Positions 46,270 through 56,296 of a stretch of 64,000 nt of DNA are shown one piece after another; within the stretch, counting starts at the first letter, position 1; each line of letters begins with the position of its first letter. The stretch covers positions 682,001-746,000 of the forward strand of contig CAOLHI010001038.1 of NCBI GenBank assembly GCA_948474755.1. Direction: 5' to 3'. The DNA is from Ctenosaura bakeri (Eukaryota; Chordata; Lepidosauria; Squamata; Iguanidae). A program made the position numbers and the translations under genes. The notes under the pieces are model-generated. The model saw nothing but the letters and a program-made list of their open reading frames with translations. It had not been told where the DNA came from and ran no database searches.

Positions 46270-46730
46270 TCAGTTAAGAATCAGTTTGTTCTCCCTAATG
46301 TGTTAAAATTGATTATTTTAATTGGTAAACACAGCCAGTGTGGAATTTTTGAGTAACAATTAACTTTTTTATATTTGCTTCATTTGCTGCATGGATGGGG
46401 GTAACTTTGCAGCCTTTTGGTTATCTGAGGCTGTTTTGAACAATTTTACGCAATTTTTTTTAACCTAACAATGTTTTTTCTCTCTTAATGATTAAACATG
46501 AATGCGTTAATTGCCTTTACCAATATCAGATTAATATCACCAATTTTGATTTTTCTCTCTGACTCCCTTTGTCGCACACACACACACCCCTAATGCAGTG
46601 AGGGAATGGAACAGGAGAGCCCATAGTGTAGAAGGACTGTCTGCTAATAAGCTGCTTTTATCCTGCCAATTATTACAATAATTTGCTTAGGAATACTATT
46701 TCAGATTGTCCAAAGGACAATCCTGACACT
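46270..46730. promoter_or_regulatory. Candidate conserved non-coding element
   Basis: AT-rich, repeat-free except (CA)n at 46576-46588. Dense homeodomain-type cores: TTGATTATTTTAATTGG, AACAATTAAC, CTTAATGATTAAAC, GCGTTAATTGCC, CAATTATTACAATAATTTGC. Looks like a developmental enhancer by composition only. Confidence 0.3.
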
Positions 46731-47372
46731 CCAGCCAACATATGGAACACATGAATGCATCCATTTAGTCTCTCTCTATGTGTGTATGTTTGAAATGATT
46801 TCATTAAAAAAATCCTATCCGTGTGTCTGTCCATGCCTGTCTGTCTGTATCCAAGTGAGCCTAATCAGTGGACTACAAGGCAGGTACTCTGTGGATGGAC
46901 TGCACTGGCTTTGGCCTTTTTTTGCCAGGGTTGGACCACGGTGGCAGGGAAACAAGGACAAAATCTGCCCGCTCTGAGCAGCAGAACCTGCGTGCCTTCA
47001 CGGATGCTGCTTCAGCTGCCTGTTTCCTCTTGCCACCCCCAGCTACACTGGCACAGGGAGCCAACAGGATCCCACCCTTCATATTTACAGTTTATATATT
47101 TCCTGTTCCACATCCAATCATGTGCAGTTAGCATTCCTCGTGTAGTGACTCCTGTTCGTGGATATATTTAAGATTCATCCAGCCAGTCTGTGAAATACGG
47201 AGTATTCGTCACAATTTAGCAAGTATGGTCAGTAGTGCATTTACTCCCATGCACAGTTCTCCTCAGCTGGTTCAAGGGCTGCTAGGAGAGCTTGGCGTAG
47301 ATTACAGTAATCCGTACAATAATCCTGCAAGAGAAGTCAGTATTGTGAGCCCTGCGGTATTGATAAGAGAGA
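46731..47372. other. Non-coding, nothing recognised
   Basis: The 116-codon ORF 46821-47171 overlaps two others and has no recognised domain. Confidence 0.4.
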
Positions 47373-47507
47373 CCTGGCCAGCCGTAGCTCACTGGCTGAG
47401 CATCTGCTTGGCATGCGGCTCAGTTTACGGCGTTGCTTTGTAAAATCCTGGACATCCTAGATAGAGAGCTGCTGACACTAGATGAGCCAGTGGTTTGACT
47501 CAGAGTG
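47373..47507 (+). mobile_element. tRNA-headed SINE (third family)
   Basis: GCCGTAGCTCACTGGCTGAG followed by GCATCTGCTTGGCATGC is a tRNA-like 5' part with a good box A. The 3' end has GATGAGCCAGTGGTTTGAC and CAG, corresponding to the 'gaccaatggtctgactcagt' end of this reptile SINE. The middle is shortened. Confidence 0.65.
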
Positions 47508-47756
47508 TTTCTACAACACAGAGTTATAGCAGTGTGACACCACTTTAAACACCAGGATTCTGGGGTTTGTAAATCAGTGTCATGCACTGGATTCTTTCTA
47601 GAGAGCTCTAGTGGACTCACCTTCAGAGCTACAAAACTAGAGCCCTCCAGCAGAGAAAGCACCTCACCAAACTACAAATTCTAGTGCTTTGTAGAATGGA
47701 GCCATACCAGAGTGGTGTCAAACTTTTGTAATTGTGTAGTGTGGATGTACTCCAAG
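47508..47756. mobile_element. Distant relative of the hairpin MITE family
   Basis: ACAGAGTTATAGCAGTGTGA, CACCACTTTAAAC, GATTCTGGGGTTTGTAAA on the left faces ACTACAAATTCTAGTGC, GAGTGGTGTCAAAC and GTAGTGTGG on the right as an imperfect inverted repeat. The GGATTCTGGGGTTTGTA core parallels GGAATCCTGGGGTTTGCA of the main family, but the termini differ. Confidence 0.6.
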
Positions 47757-48324
47757 ACATCTTCCTGTGTCCATCAAAAACTAAGGGAGAAATATGCGGC
47801 CTACGGAATGCATGGCAGAGATTTGAGACATCCTAGAAAACAACAGCAGCAGCAGCAACAATAACAGACTGTTCTCTTTATTCCTTGCCTAGTTTTGGAC
47901 ATTTATGTGAACAATTTGTGTGGGTGAACTTCATTGGAAACTTTGGAGAGTTTGGATTTCTATGGCAAACTGCATTCTAGTCCATCTGTAAGTTTAGCAA
48001 GTGTGTCTTTGGGAAGTTTGCACCGAAGTGCAAACCAAATGAATTTCCTACCCATCCCTACTAATGTGTGCCGCTTGATTAATCCTGCCTGGCTTCTCCT
48101 GTCAGCAAAAACATGCCAGGGACACTCTGTGGTTTGCTTACCATGGCTGAGTTCATTCTTTCCTTAAACAAGCCGGAATCATCAGGCAGGATTTGTTCTT
48201 GTTGGCGTACCCTGTAGAGATCGAGAATGTGATGCCTTCTCTCTTTCTTGCTGTTAATTGCTTTAAGTTGGGTTTGGAATGAAATGTAAGTTGGGGGTGT
48301 GATAATGGGGTGATGGTGGTTGTT
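47757..48324. other. Non-coding, nothing recognised
   Basis: A short (CAG)n-like stretch (AACAGCAGCAGCAGC) near 47841. No exon is supported. Confidence 0.4.
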
Positions 48325-48610
48325 TTTCGTTGCCATCCAGTTGACTTATGGCAGCCTCCAAGACCCCCAGTCATTCCCTTCCCTGCTTCAGGTCTTGCAA
48401 ACGCAGGTCAGACGTGGGCTCCTCAGTTAAGTCTATCCATCCACGGTGCAGCCCTCCTCTTTTCCAGCTGCCACCCACTTTACCAACCATTATTGGTAAA
48501 ATATTACAATATTGGTCCTTTCTAATGAGTCATGGCATCTCATGATGTGCCCAAAGTGTGTCAGTTTCAGGGTGATCATTTGGCCTTCTCTTCAGATTTG
48601 ATTTGCTCTT
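48325..48610 (-). mobile_element. RTE/Bov-B-like LINE fragment
   Basis: TTGACTTATGGCAGCCTCC, CTGCTTCAGGTCTTGCAAAC and CATCTCATGATGTGCCCA align in order with the copies at 13965 and 38985, same orientation. No open frame remains. Confidence 0.6.
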
Positions 48611-49490
48611 GGACTGACGGATTTCTCTTTTTGGCAGGTGTGGTGTTGCAGAACTCTTGTCTGGCATCACATTTCAATGAGTTGGTTCTCTTTTGTGTGT
48701 GAGTTTGTGTAGCTGGACGTGTGTAGAGTAACAGACGAGACTTCTGCGAATGGATTGGTGTCATTACGTTCCAGTCTCTGTTTAGTTCAATTCAGCTTAG
48801 TTCTGTCTTCGTTCTAGTTATATGTGCATGTTGCTTATGCACAGTGTGTTTCTTTCTTTCTAGTTCTTTTCTTCTTCTTCTGTAGTTGTATCTCCTGCTA
48901 AGATAAATAATAAATAATAAATATGAAAAAAGAAACTGGAAATAGGATGGCTTTGGCCTCATTCTCTGGGTGCCAAACTGCAGCCTGCCTGGCACCCTAC
49001 CCTAAGCATCAAATGGCCCTGGGAATGCCCCCTTCCACTGGGGATCCTGCAGCCACGTTTGATGGTCGTTGTTAATGATTCCAGATTCTTTAAAAAAAAA
49101 ATCCATTTATTCTCAACTCATTTGTGCCCAGATATAAAATGTTTAATCTGCAGTATCTGCCTTCTTGAAGTCTCGCCTTAAGTGTTGTTCTGGTACACTT
49201 GTGCAGGAGGTCATCTTGTTTTCATAAAGCCCTAACATGTTGCGTTTCTTTTCAAGCAAACAAACAAACTCCCGGATGCAGACGGTTTCATAATTTTCAG
49301 CTTTGCCTTTTGGTACACGGTGCATCCTCTGCATTTTCCTCTCACACTGAGCAATGAAAATCAATGAACTCAGCTGCATCTTTTTTTTGTTTTGTTTTGT
49401 TTATGTCCGTTAAGACACAGTCAGAAAAACATCAGAGATGCTCTGAGCTTGCAAATATTACGGATTTTTGAGTGGAAGAAGAGAGAACTA
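48611..49490. other. Non-coding, nothing recognised
   Basis: The minus ORF 49379-49143 (78 codons) is basic and has no domain I recognise. T- and A-runs occur at 49091 and 49381. Confidence 0.4.
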
Positions 49491-49650
49491 ATAGTGTTTA
49501 GCACTTACATAGCAGCTTTCACTGTGAATTTCAAATTGCTTTACAGATGTGAATGAATTTAGCCTCCCAACAAAACCCTCAGAGACTGGAAGCTATTATT
49601 ATCACGGTTCTGCAGATGGAGAGAGCCGGAGAAGTTAAAGGTTAAATTTT
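49491..49650 (-). mobile_element. MIR-like (CORE) SINE remnant
   Basis: TTTAGCACTTACATAGCAG, TTGCTTTACAGATGTG, TAGCCTCCCAACAAAACCCT, TATTATTATCACGG and CAGATGGAGAG follow the order of a reversed MIR-type element (AGCGCTTTACA, CTCACAACAACCCT, ATTATTATCCCC, ACAGATGAGG). Old and diverged. Confidence 0.5.
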
Positions 49651-50149
49651 CAGCCCTAGTTGAGCTATCAAAAAAGCAAACCCCAAATCCTTCTCTTCTG
49701 TGACCAGAAACCCTTTCGGAATACTAAAGATGGGACACAAATATATTAGTAGACTTTCTTTTAAGGTAAATAGATAAAATAAAGAGAGGTGCATCGTTTT
49801 GATATTGGCGGAAAATACTCCCTGGAGCAGGTTGCCAACTATGTGTTTTTAATTCTGTCTTGGCGCAAAGGGAAGGATAGATGTGCAGACAAATAAACAT
49901 CTATATACCACTTTCTTCAAAAAGTAGGGGCCTGTATGAAACATATGAGTGTGGGCAGAGCTTGTTACTGAATGTACATTCAGAACTGTACGGGTAGCAC
50001 CATCGTACGTGAAGAACCAACGGAGATAAGTTTGCAGCCTTACCTTTTGTTTTCACCTGAAATGGAGAGCTTTTAACCCTCTGGAATCCTCCCAAATTGT
50101 TGGGTAGGAGAGGTGTTAGGACTGCTTTCCTCTTCCTTGGTAGCTGTTG
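49651..50149. other. Non-coding, nothing recognised
   Basis: No repeat or exon is supported before the L2 fragment. Confidence 0.35.
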
Positions 50150-50398
50150 TCCCTGGCTTCTTCAGTTTTACCCAAATCGTGGTCCGCCAGCAGCCTTACG
50201 AACAACTCCAGCATCAGCCAAAGCAGCTGGTCACAGCAACTTAAAGGGTGGTGTGGCCCCCCACACTGGATGAGTGTGAACAACTTAAGGCTTCATCCAG
50301 ACAAGACAGAGGTGCTCCAGGTCAGTCGGAAGGTGGATCAGGGAATAGGGCTACAGCTGGGGGCTGCAGGAGGTTATACTCCCCCAAGATGGGGTGGA
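50150..50398 (+). mobile_element. L2 LINE, left part of an element split by CR1
   Basis: The plus frame encodes [20 protein letters not shown] (50258-50320 region), the L2 pattern W-M-x-x-N-x-L-x-L-N-x-D-K-T-E-V-L, then [13 protein letters not shown]. It stops at about 50398, where CR1 begins; the L2 resumes at 50996. Confidence 0.8.
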
Positions 50399-50995
50399 AT
50401 CGGCTGCATCAATAGGCGTCTGGTGTCTAGATCGAGGGAGGTACTGGTACCACTCTACTCTGCTTTGGTTAGACCTCATCTTGAATATTGTGTCCAGTTC
50501 TGGGCACCTCAATTCAAGAAGGACATGGTCAAACTGGAGCAAGTCCAGAGGAGGGTGACCAAAATGGTGAGGGGCCTGGAAGCCATGAAGCCCTATGAGG
50601 ACAGACTTAGAGAGCTGGGTATGTTTAGTCTGCAGAAGAGAAGGTTGAGAGGGGACATGATAGCAATGTTTAAATATTTGAAGGGATGCCACGTAGAGGA
50701 AGGGGAGGGCTTGTTTTCTGCTGCTCCAGAGAGCAGGACAAGGAATGGATTCAAGCTGCAGGAAAGGAGATTCCAGGTCCTCAGGAAGACCTTCCTGACA
50801 GTCCGGGCTGTCCGGCAGTGGAATCTGCTGCCTTGGAGTGTAGTGGAGCCTCCTTCCTTGGAGGTTTTTAAGCAGAGGATAGATGGCCATCTGTCGGGAA
50901 TGCTTTGAGGGTGTTCCTGCATGGCAGGGGGTTGGACTGGATGGCCCCCGGGGTCTCTTCCAACTCTACATTTCTATGATTCTATGAATCCTGGA
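50399..50995 (+). mobile_element. CR1 LINE nested in L2
   Basis: The plus frame continues with no stop from the L2 into [51 protein letters not shown] and DGHLSGML (stop at 50908), so a chimeric 253-codon ORF (50147-50908) exists by chance. Small in-frame deletions are seen (ESRTRNGF for [17 protein letters not shown] for RFHLNLRKN). The 3' UTR and ATTTCTATGATTCTATGA follow. Confidence 0.92.
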
Positions 50996-51190
50996 TTCAG
51001 CCTTGAGCCCGGATGCCAAAGGTTCAGCAGCGGACAGGAGAGCATTTGTACGTTTAGAACGAATGTGCCAATTGTCCCTGTTCTTAGAGATATCTGATTT
51101 GGCCACGGTGACATATAGCTTAGTTACATCCTGTTAGGATTACGGTGACATGCTCTGTGTGAGGCTGCTGATGGAGGCAGTGGGGGAAAA
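50996..51190 (+). mobile_element. L2 LINE, right part of the split element
   Basis: CCTGGATTCAGCCTTGAGCC, AGCGGACAGGAGAGCATTTG, GATTTGGCCACGGTGACATA and TTACATCCTGTTAGGATTAC match the L2 stretch that normally follows GGYTPP, coding for L-D-S-A-L-S-L and onward. Stop codons are present. It directly continues 50150-50398. Confidence 0.78.
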
Positions 51191-51210
51191 GGATGAAGGC
51201 CGAAGAAGTC

Positions 51211-51405
51211 TCCCCCCATGAAATTTTCCTTCTAGCACCACAGCAGCTGAAAACATTTAGCATTTAGAAACAGAGTTCAGCCATCCAAAGATGGAGAGCA
51301 GATAAAGTGACTGAGGGGCTAAGAATAGTAGAGTTCTCAGTGTGAATGATTTTCAACGTCTTGCTCACTGCAAGGCTAGAAATTTGAAGCAGCATCAACA
51401 TTTAT
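51211..51405 (+). repeat. Unclassified dispersed repeat, copy 2
   Basis: Homologous to 33096-33350 in the same orientation: CTCCCCCCATGAAATTTTCC, ACAGAGTTCAGCCATCCAAA, AGAGTTCTCAGTGTGAATG, ATTTTCAACG, GCTAGAAATTTG. It directly follows the L2 remnant and is followed by a GA-rich run. Confidence 0.65.
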
Positions 51406-51605
51406 GCAAGAGAGAGAGAGGGAGAGATGGTGTAGAAAACAAAGACATAACCATGTCAGTTTGTATCAGCATAAAAAGATAACAAGGGAGTCCTGTAGCA
51501 ACTTGGTGACTCGCTGAGAAAAACAAATTTCTAACATAACCTTTCCTGGATTCTGGGCCACTTGATGAGATCTGCTCCTAATGAAGTGGGCTGGAGTCCA
51601 GGATT
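51406..51605. other. Non-coding with a (GA)n run
   Basis: AGAGAGAGAGAGGGAGAGATG at 51409-51429; otherwise nothing recognised. Confidence 0.4.
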
Positions 51606-51831
51606 GCTTTTATGTCTCTTCAAATTGTTTCTGACCTACAGCCATCCTAAACTGAACCTATCATGGGATTTTCTCAGCAAGATTTATTCAGAGGAGGTTT
51701 TGCATTGGCTTCCTCTGAGGCTGAGAGAGTGAGACTTGCCCAGGGTCACTCATGGGTTTCTCTGGCTGAGGATGAATTCGAATTGTGTTCTCCTAGTCTG
51801 ACATTCTCAACTAAAACACCATGCTGGCATG
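51606..51831 (-). mobile_element. tRNA-derived SINE
   Basis: Reversed copy: TTCAAATTGTTTCTGACC, CAGCAAGATTTATTCAGAGG, CCTCTGAGGCTGAGAGAGTG, GATGAATTCGAATTGTG and CACCATGCTGGC (reversed head). Confidence 0.85.
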
Positions 51832-52656
51832 CAAGTTTCTGCTAGAAATTTCTTTTTCTCAGTTAGTCTCAAAGGTGCTGCAAGACTGCTTTTATATTTT
51901 TATGAAAACAACAACAACAACACAGTATGTTCAGGGAGAATAATTCTTCTTCTAGCTGTATTTATCTGGTGCTGGCTGCTCCCATACAAGGAGTTTCTCC
52001 TTTCTTCTTCAAATGCCCAACTCTTTACCTACACTTTGAAGTAATGCACTGGAGAGAAAAACCTCTGCTTCTTAATTCTAACGGAGTGGTATCAGCTCGC
52101 CCTCACTTAGGTCTTGCCATCTAAAGGCGCTTCGCCACAGCCTTCAAAGGCATCCTTGCTCGGGCGGCTAATGCTCAGATCCGGCCACTCCCGGGGTTTG
52201 TGCAGGCGCTGCGGCATCTGTGATTTCTGCTCCCCAAGGCTGCTTGCTTTGTGCTGGTTGTGATAACATGACCTGAGGGGACCTGGTGGTTCCCCTGGCA
52301 ACTGCTTCCACTTCCACAGGAAAGCCGCCTGGCAGCCGGAAAACTATTGCCGCAGACTATTTTTACTCCCCAAAGTGCTAGAAGAAATAATGACAGTTTA
52401 GGACTGACCTGAGAATTTGGGTCTGGTTCCTGTACGGCAGACAGATCTCTGAAGTGATTCGGGAAGACAGCATGCTTTTATCTCCCGGAGCAGCGGAGCA
52501 GGAGGGGGAACGGCGCAGCCTTCCAGCTGTTCCTTAACTGCACCCACCAGCAGTCTTTGCCTGTGGCTGTGCTGGCTGGGGCTGATGGGGTTGGCAGGCC
52601 AATAATGTCCAGAGAGCCACACAATTCCCACCCATTGCAGAGAGTGCATTTTCTTT
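51832..52656. other. Non-coding; GC-richer 52120-52350
   Basis: (ACA)n-like AACAACAACAACAACAC at 51907-51923. Opposing ORFs of 64-83 codons have no recognised domain. Confidence 0.4.
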
Positions 52657-52811
52657 GGCTATTTCTGCACTAGACTGTTACGGTGCTATTAGTCCACTTT
52701 CAACATCCTTTGGAATCCTGGGGTTTGCAAACTACCAACTACAAACCGCAGGATTCCATAGGATGTTGAAGTGGAATAATAGCACTGTAACAGTCTAGTC
52801 TGGAAATGGCC
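52657..52811. mobile_element. Hairpin MITE, short-armed
   Basis: GGCTATTTCTGCACTAGACTG to GGGGTTTGCAAACT on the left and CTACAAACCGCAGG to GGAAATGGCC on the right. The GC-rich inner arms are deleted. The flanks TTT and TTC differ by one base. Confidence 0.88.
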
Positions 52812-53439
52812 TTCATCTTCAGTTTCTGGGCAAGGTTCAAAGTGCACACATCACAAACCTTGCATAAACCGAGCAGGTCTGGTTTAACAATGAGTAAATT
52901 TATTTGAGACCTGATTTACCAAATCGATAACAAAGTATTTGACTGGCAAATGTAAATAAAACATGGCAAAAAATAGTAATGTTGCCATTTGGGCAAAGAA
53001 ACTGTTATTTGGCCAAAGAGTTGGAGAAGGATTCCCCTGCAGCAAGACTTTTGTGCTTTTCAGGCAATGCCAGGATATGCCCACTTCCTCTGGGAATTGC
53101 AGTCCCATTTTTGCTCTCTCTCTCTCTCTCTCTCTGCCTTCATTCAGGTGACTGAGGCTTGTGAAACAAGCCAGTTGCCCTGTTTGAATGTCACACTAAA
53201 CCACAATTCCCTGGCTTTGGGAGATCCAGCGTGCATACTGGGGCACCCTTCCCAGTTCCTCCTAACTGGAATGTCCTGCAACCTGGACTGATTAAACAAG
53301 CCAAAGCCCCTACCTTGCGCTGCCCAAATGTGGAATTCTGGCTTTATTTTTTCTCAAACTGGAATAACCAAGGGGAGAGAAAGAGATTGAAAGAGAGAGG
53401 TGTTTTTGTGTGGCTTTAATCTATACCGATTTTAATAAT
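52812..53439. other. Non-coding with a (CT)n run
   Basis: (CT)n at 53114-53135. The 100-codon ORF 52989-53291 translates the tract and is not supported. Confidence 0.4.
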
Positions 53440-53515
53440 TTGTAAGCCCCCAGAGGCCTGTTATTGGGGAAAAAAGGCAGGATATAAATTAATAAAATAT
53501 TAATATTAATAGTGT
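53440..53515 (+). repeat. L2-like 3' terminal fragment
   Basis: TTTGTAAGCCCCCAGAGGCC, GGGGAAAAAAGGCAGGATAT and the A/T-rich tail AATTAATAAAATATTAATA resemble the L2 3' end (TAAGCCGCCTTG...GGCGGGATATAAAT-n). Confidence 0.5.
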
Positions 53516-54119
53516 TCTCCCTCCCTTTGGTGTCACCCTGGGCATGAAACCTAATGCCATTCCTTGGTAGGTTTTCAGATCCTTTTTCTCTCCCAGATAT
53601 GAGATATTTTGCTTAGGGCAGAAGATAACATTTTGAATTTGATTTTTATGCTGCTGAAGAGGTAATGATTGCATGCCCTATCAGTCAGCATAGTCACACA
53701 CACTCCTTGTCTCCCTCCCAGTTCCTTAATTGGTGCAAAATGTGAGCCTGTCACGTTTGGCCTTGTTACTCTTGTGTGCATCCAGTTCGCAGTATCCATC
53801 TGTGAGCACCGTGAAACATGGTTAAATATATTAGCTTCGCCTTGGCTGCGGAACGCTTTCTGTAACTTGTGAGCTTGCACAGTTTAAGGTGGCAGGAGCC
53901 TGGTAGGTGTGCGTAAGGAGCCCGTGAGATGCCAGAAACTGCCCTGAAAGTAGATGGTGGGGTTGGAGACCTTCGTGTCAGGTGCCCTCTGGAAGAGCAT
54001 CTTCCATTAGATCCAACACAGCAGCCACGAAGAAGCAAACCACTGTTGTCATGATCAGAATTTCGCTCCCCCTCCATCTCTCTCTTTCTTCCCAGCTGCA
54101 TTCTTTGTTATGTGCTTTT
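53516..54119. other. Non-coding, nothing recognised
   Basis: The minus ORFs of 101 and 111 codons (53575-54101) have no domain that I recognise. Confidence 0.4.
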
Positions 54120-54440
54120 TGAGAAACCCAGCTCGAATGTTGCAGGGCTACATGCTTTGTTAAAAGCATTGTCCCCGTTTGCCCTCTGTTGCTCAGTGTA
54201 TTAAATGGACTAATTTATTTGGAGCTGACATTGTTTTGATCTGTCATTTCTGTTTAGAGTTCTCTCATTTTTTTTTAAAAAAAGGTAAAGCCAGGGCTTC
54301 TTGCAAAATACTTTATGCTGCTACTTCCCCCTCCCCCTTTATTTTCCCCATCTTTAAAAATTTAATTAGCGGGGTTTTTCTCTTCAGCTTCTCCAGACTG
54401 CTGAAGCAAGATGCTTTATTTTGTGGGTGCAAAGGGTAGC
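54120..54440. promoter_or_regulatory. Candidate conserved non-coding element
   Basis: Repeat-free AT-rich stretch with GGACTAATTTATTTGG and TTTAATTAGCGGGG. Composition only; low certainty. Confidence 0.22.
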
Positions 54441-54622
54441 TGGCATATACTAATGGGGGCAAACTTTAAAAAGTCTGCAATATTCCTTTGTGTGTGTGTC
54501 AAGGCCCCCCTCTTTTGCTTTCTGCTGGGCCAGAAGAACAAAACTTCAGAAGGCTTTTTCTCTGAACAATGCAGTGTGAAAACTGGAATAAGAAAATCGC
54601 GTTCAGCAATATTTATGAGTAA

Positions 54623-54802
54623 GGCCATTTCTGCACTAGACTGTTATAGCGCTATGATTCCACTTGCAACATCCTATGGAATCCTGGGGTTTGCAGTTTT
54701 GGGAGGGGCCAGCCAGCCCCTCCCAAAACTGCAAACCCCAGGATTCCATAGGATGTTGCAAGTGCAATCATAGCGCTATAACAGTCTAGTGCGAAAATGG
54801 CC
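54623..54802. mobile_element. Hairpin MITE with 3-bp TSD TAA, best preserved
   Basis: TAA flanks both sides (54620-54622, 54803-54805). The arms match almost base for base around GGGGCCAGCCAGCCCC. Both arms have CACTTGCAACATCC and GTTTTGGGAGGGG. One left-right difference is CCACTTGC against GCACTTGC. Confidence 0.95.
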
Positions 54803-54805
54803 TAA

Positions 54806-55189
54806 GTGAGACATGTGATGCAGTGTGGAAGACTCGTTCAGTGTTCCAGCCAGCCAAACCTTTTTCCAGGATATACTGTTCCAGTCCCCTTCCAACTACT
54901 TAGCCACAAGCAGATGTTTGTACCCCTTCAGTGGCATTTTTTGCTTAAATTTGCTTACTTGCAGCCTCCTAAGATAACAGGAGAAGTCAGATTGACTTCA
55001 GCAAACAGCAATGACCTAGGACAGACTTTGTTCCCAGTGACACAGTAGAGACTCTGTCATCCCATGGTGGTCACAGTACGCTGTAAAGATTGCAAAGAAT
55101 TTGATTTGTGACTCTCTTTCTCTCTCTTTTTGTCACCCGTACATGCTGAGTTGATCCTTTAATTGAACTGCCCTGTAAGATGTATGATG
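54806..55189. other. Non-coding, nothing recognised
   Basis: No exon or repeat is supported. Confidence 0.4.
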
Positions 55190-55353
55190 AGAGCCAGAGG
55201 GGTGTAGTGGTTTGGGGGTTCGACTGTGACCCCGGAGACCTGTGTTTGATTTCCTGCTCAACCATGGAAACTCCCTGGGTGACGGTGGGTGTGTCGTACA
55301 CCCTCAGCCCCAGAAAGCACCTTGATAGGGTTGCCATAAATTGGAAACAACTA
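55190..55353 (+). mobile_element. tRNA-derived SINE
   Basis: GAGCCAGAGGGGTGTAGTGG head, box-B-like TGTGTTTGATTTCC, CAACCATGGAAACTCCC, ACCCTCAGCCCCAGAAAG and CCATAAATTGGAAACAACTA; the ACA tail is lost. Confidence 0.82.
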
Positions 55354-56132
55354 TGCTGGCTCTCCATTTAAAACTAAGCCCTTCAAACTAATTTTGATTA
55401 CAACAGATATAGCTCACAGCAATATATTATTGCTGGAAAAGTCTGTGTCCCATTCACCTTCTCCTCTCACTACTGTGAGTATTCCAGGTGAACTTAGAGG
55501 GAACAGACAAACCTGAGAGGAGATGTCAAATGGTAACGATGCCAAGGAAAACTCCGGCTTCTTCCATCCTGCCATGCCTGGCTCCACTGTACCACAAGTT
55601 TTGACCACCCTAGTGTTTTAAAAATGTCACCTGTATTTTTACATAATTTTTATCAATCAGTCTGGCTGTTCCTTGAGTTTCTGCAGCAATAAAATTATAT
55701 TTCTTATCGTTTTTTTTTTGTTTAAATTGCATTGCAAGTTCAGTTAGAGCTCTGTGCCTTTGCCAAATCATGTTGTGTGTTGAACAGTCTTTGTATCTCA
55801 CTGTGTTCCTGAGGTTTTTATTAATCAGCACTCCACAGTTAGCATACTGTTGCTTCATTAACCTACTTGTTTTAAGTATCTTTAAATTGCAAAGAAAAGA
55901 AGCCATGCTGTTAATGAGGGAAATCTACCTGGTGTGTGCATGGAGTCTTCCTCTTTCAAACCGCATTTTAGGTTGGCACCTAAGCCCTCTCTCCCTGTAC
56001 CAACACAAGCGTGAGATTTGCTTTAATCCAGAAGAGCATCTTTATCTACAATAATACAGAATATTTGCATGTTTGTCTGTGGCAGCCATGACTACTCAGG
56101 ATTTTGTGTTAGATGCCCCCACATTTGACAGA
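55354..56132. other. Non-coding, nothing recognised
   Basis: AT-rich; opposing ORFs 55610-55906 (-) and 55770-56054 (+) have no recognised domain. Confidence 0.4.
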
Positions 56133-56293
56133 GGCCATTTCCACACTAGACTGTTACAGTGCCATTATTCCACTTCCAACATCCTATGGAATCCTGGGGT
56201 TTGCAGTTTAGGGAGAGACTTTTGAGGCCCCAGAATTCCATAGGATGTTGGAAGTGGAATAATAGCACTATAACAGTCTAGTGCAGAATGGCC
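56133..56293. mobile_element. Hairpin MITE with 3-bp TSD AGA
   Basis: AGA flanks both sides (56130-56132, 56294-56296). Both arms carry the copy-specific CCACTTCCAACATCC. The inner right arm is deleted up to GAGGCCCCAGAATTCC. Confidence 0.93.
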
Positions 56294-56296
56294 AGA

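Noticed and set aside
47373..47420. Functional tRNA gene
   Set aside because: Only the box-A half resembles a tRNA; the T-arm and acceptor pairing are absent and the downstream sequence is SINE body.
50147..50908. 253-codon plus ORF that could be taken for a gene
   Set aside because: It is a chance in-frame join of an L2 fragment and a nested CR1 3' end; both parts are truncated.
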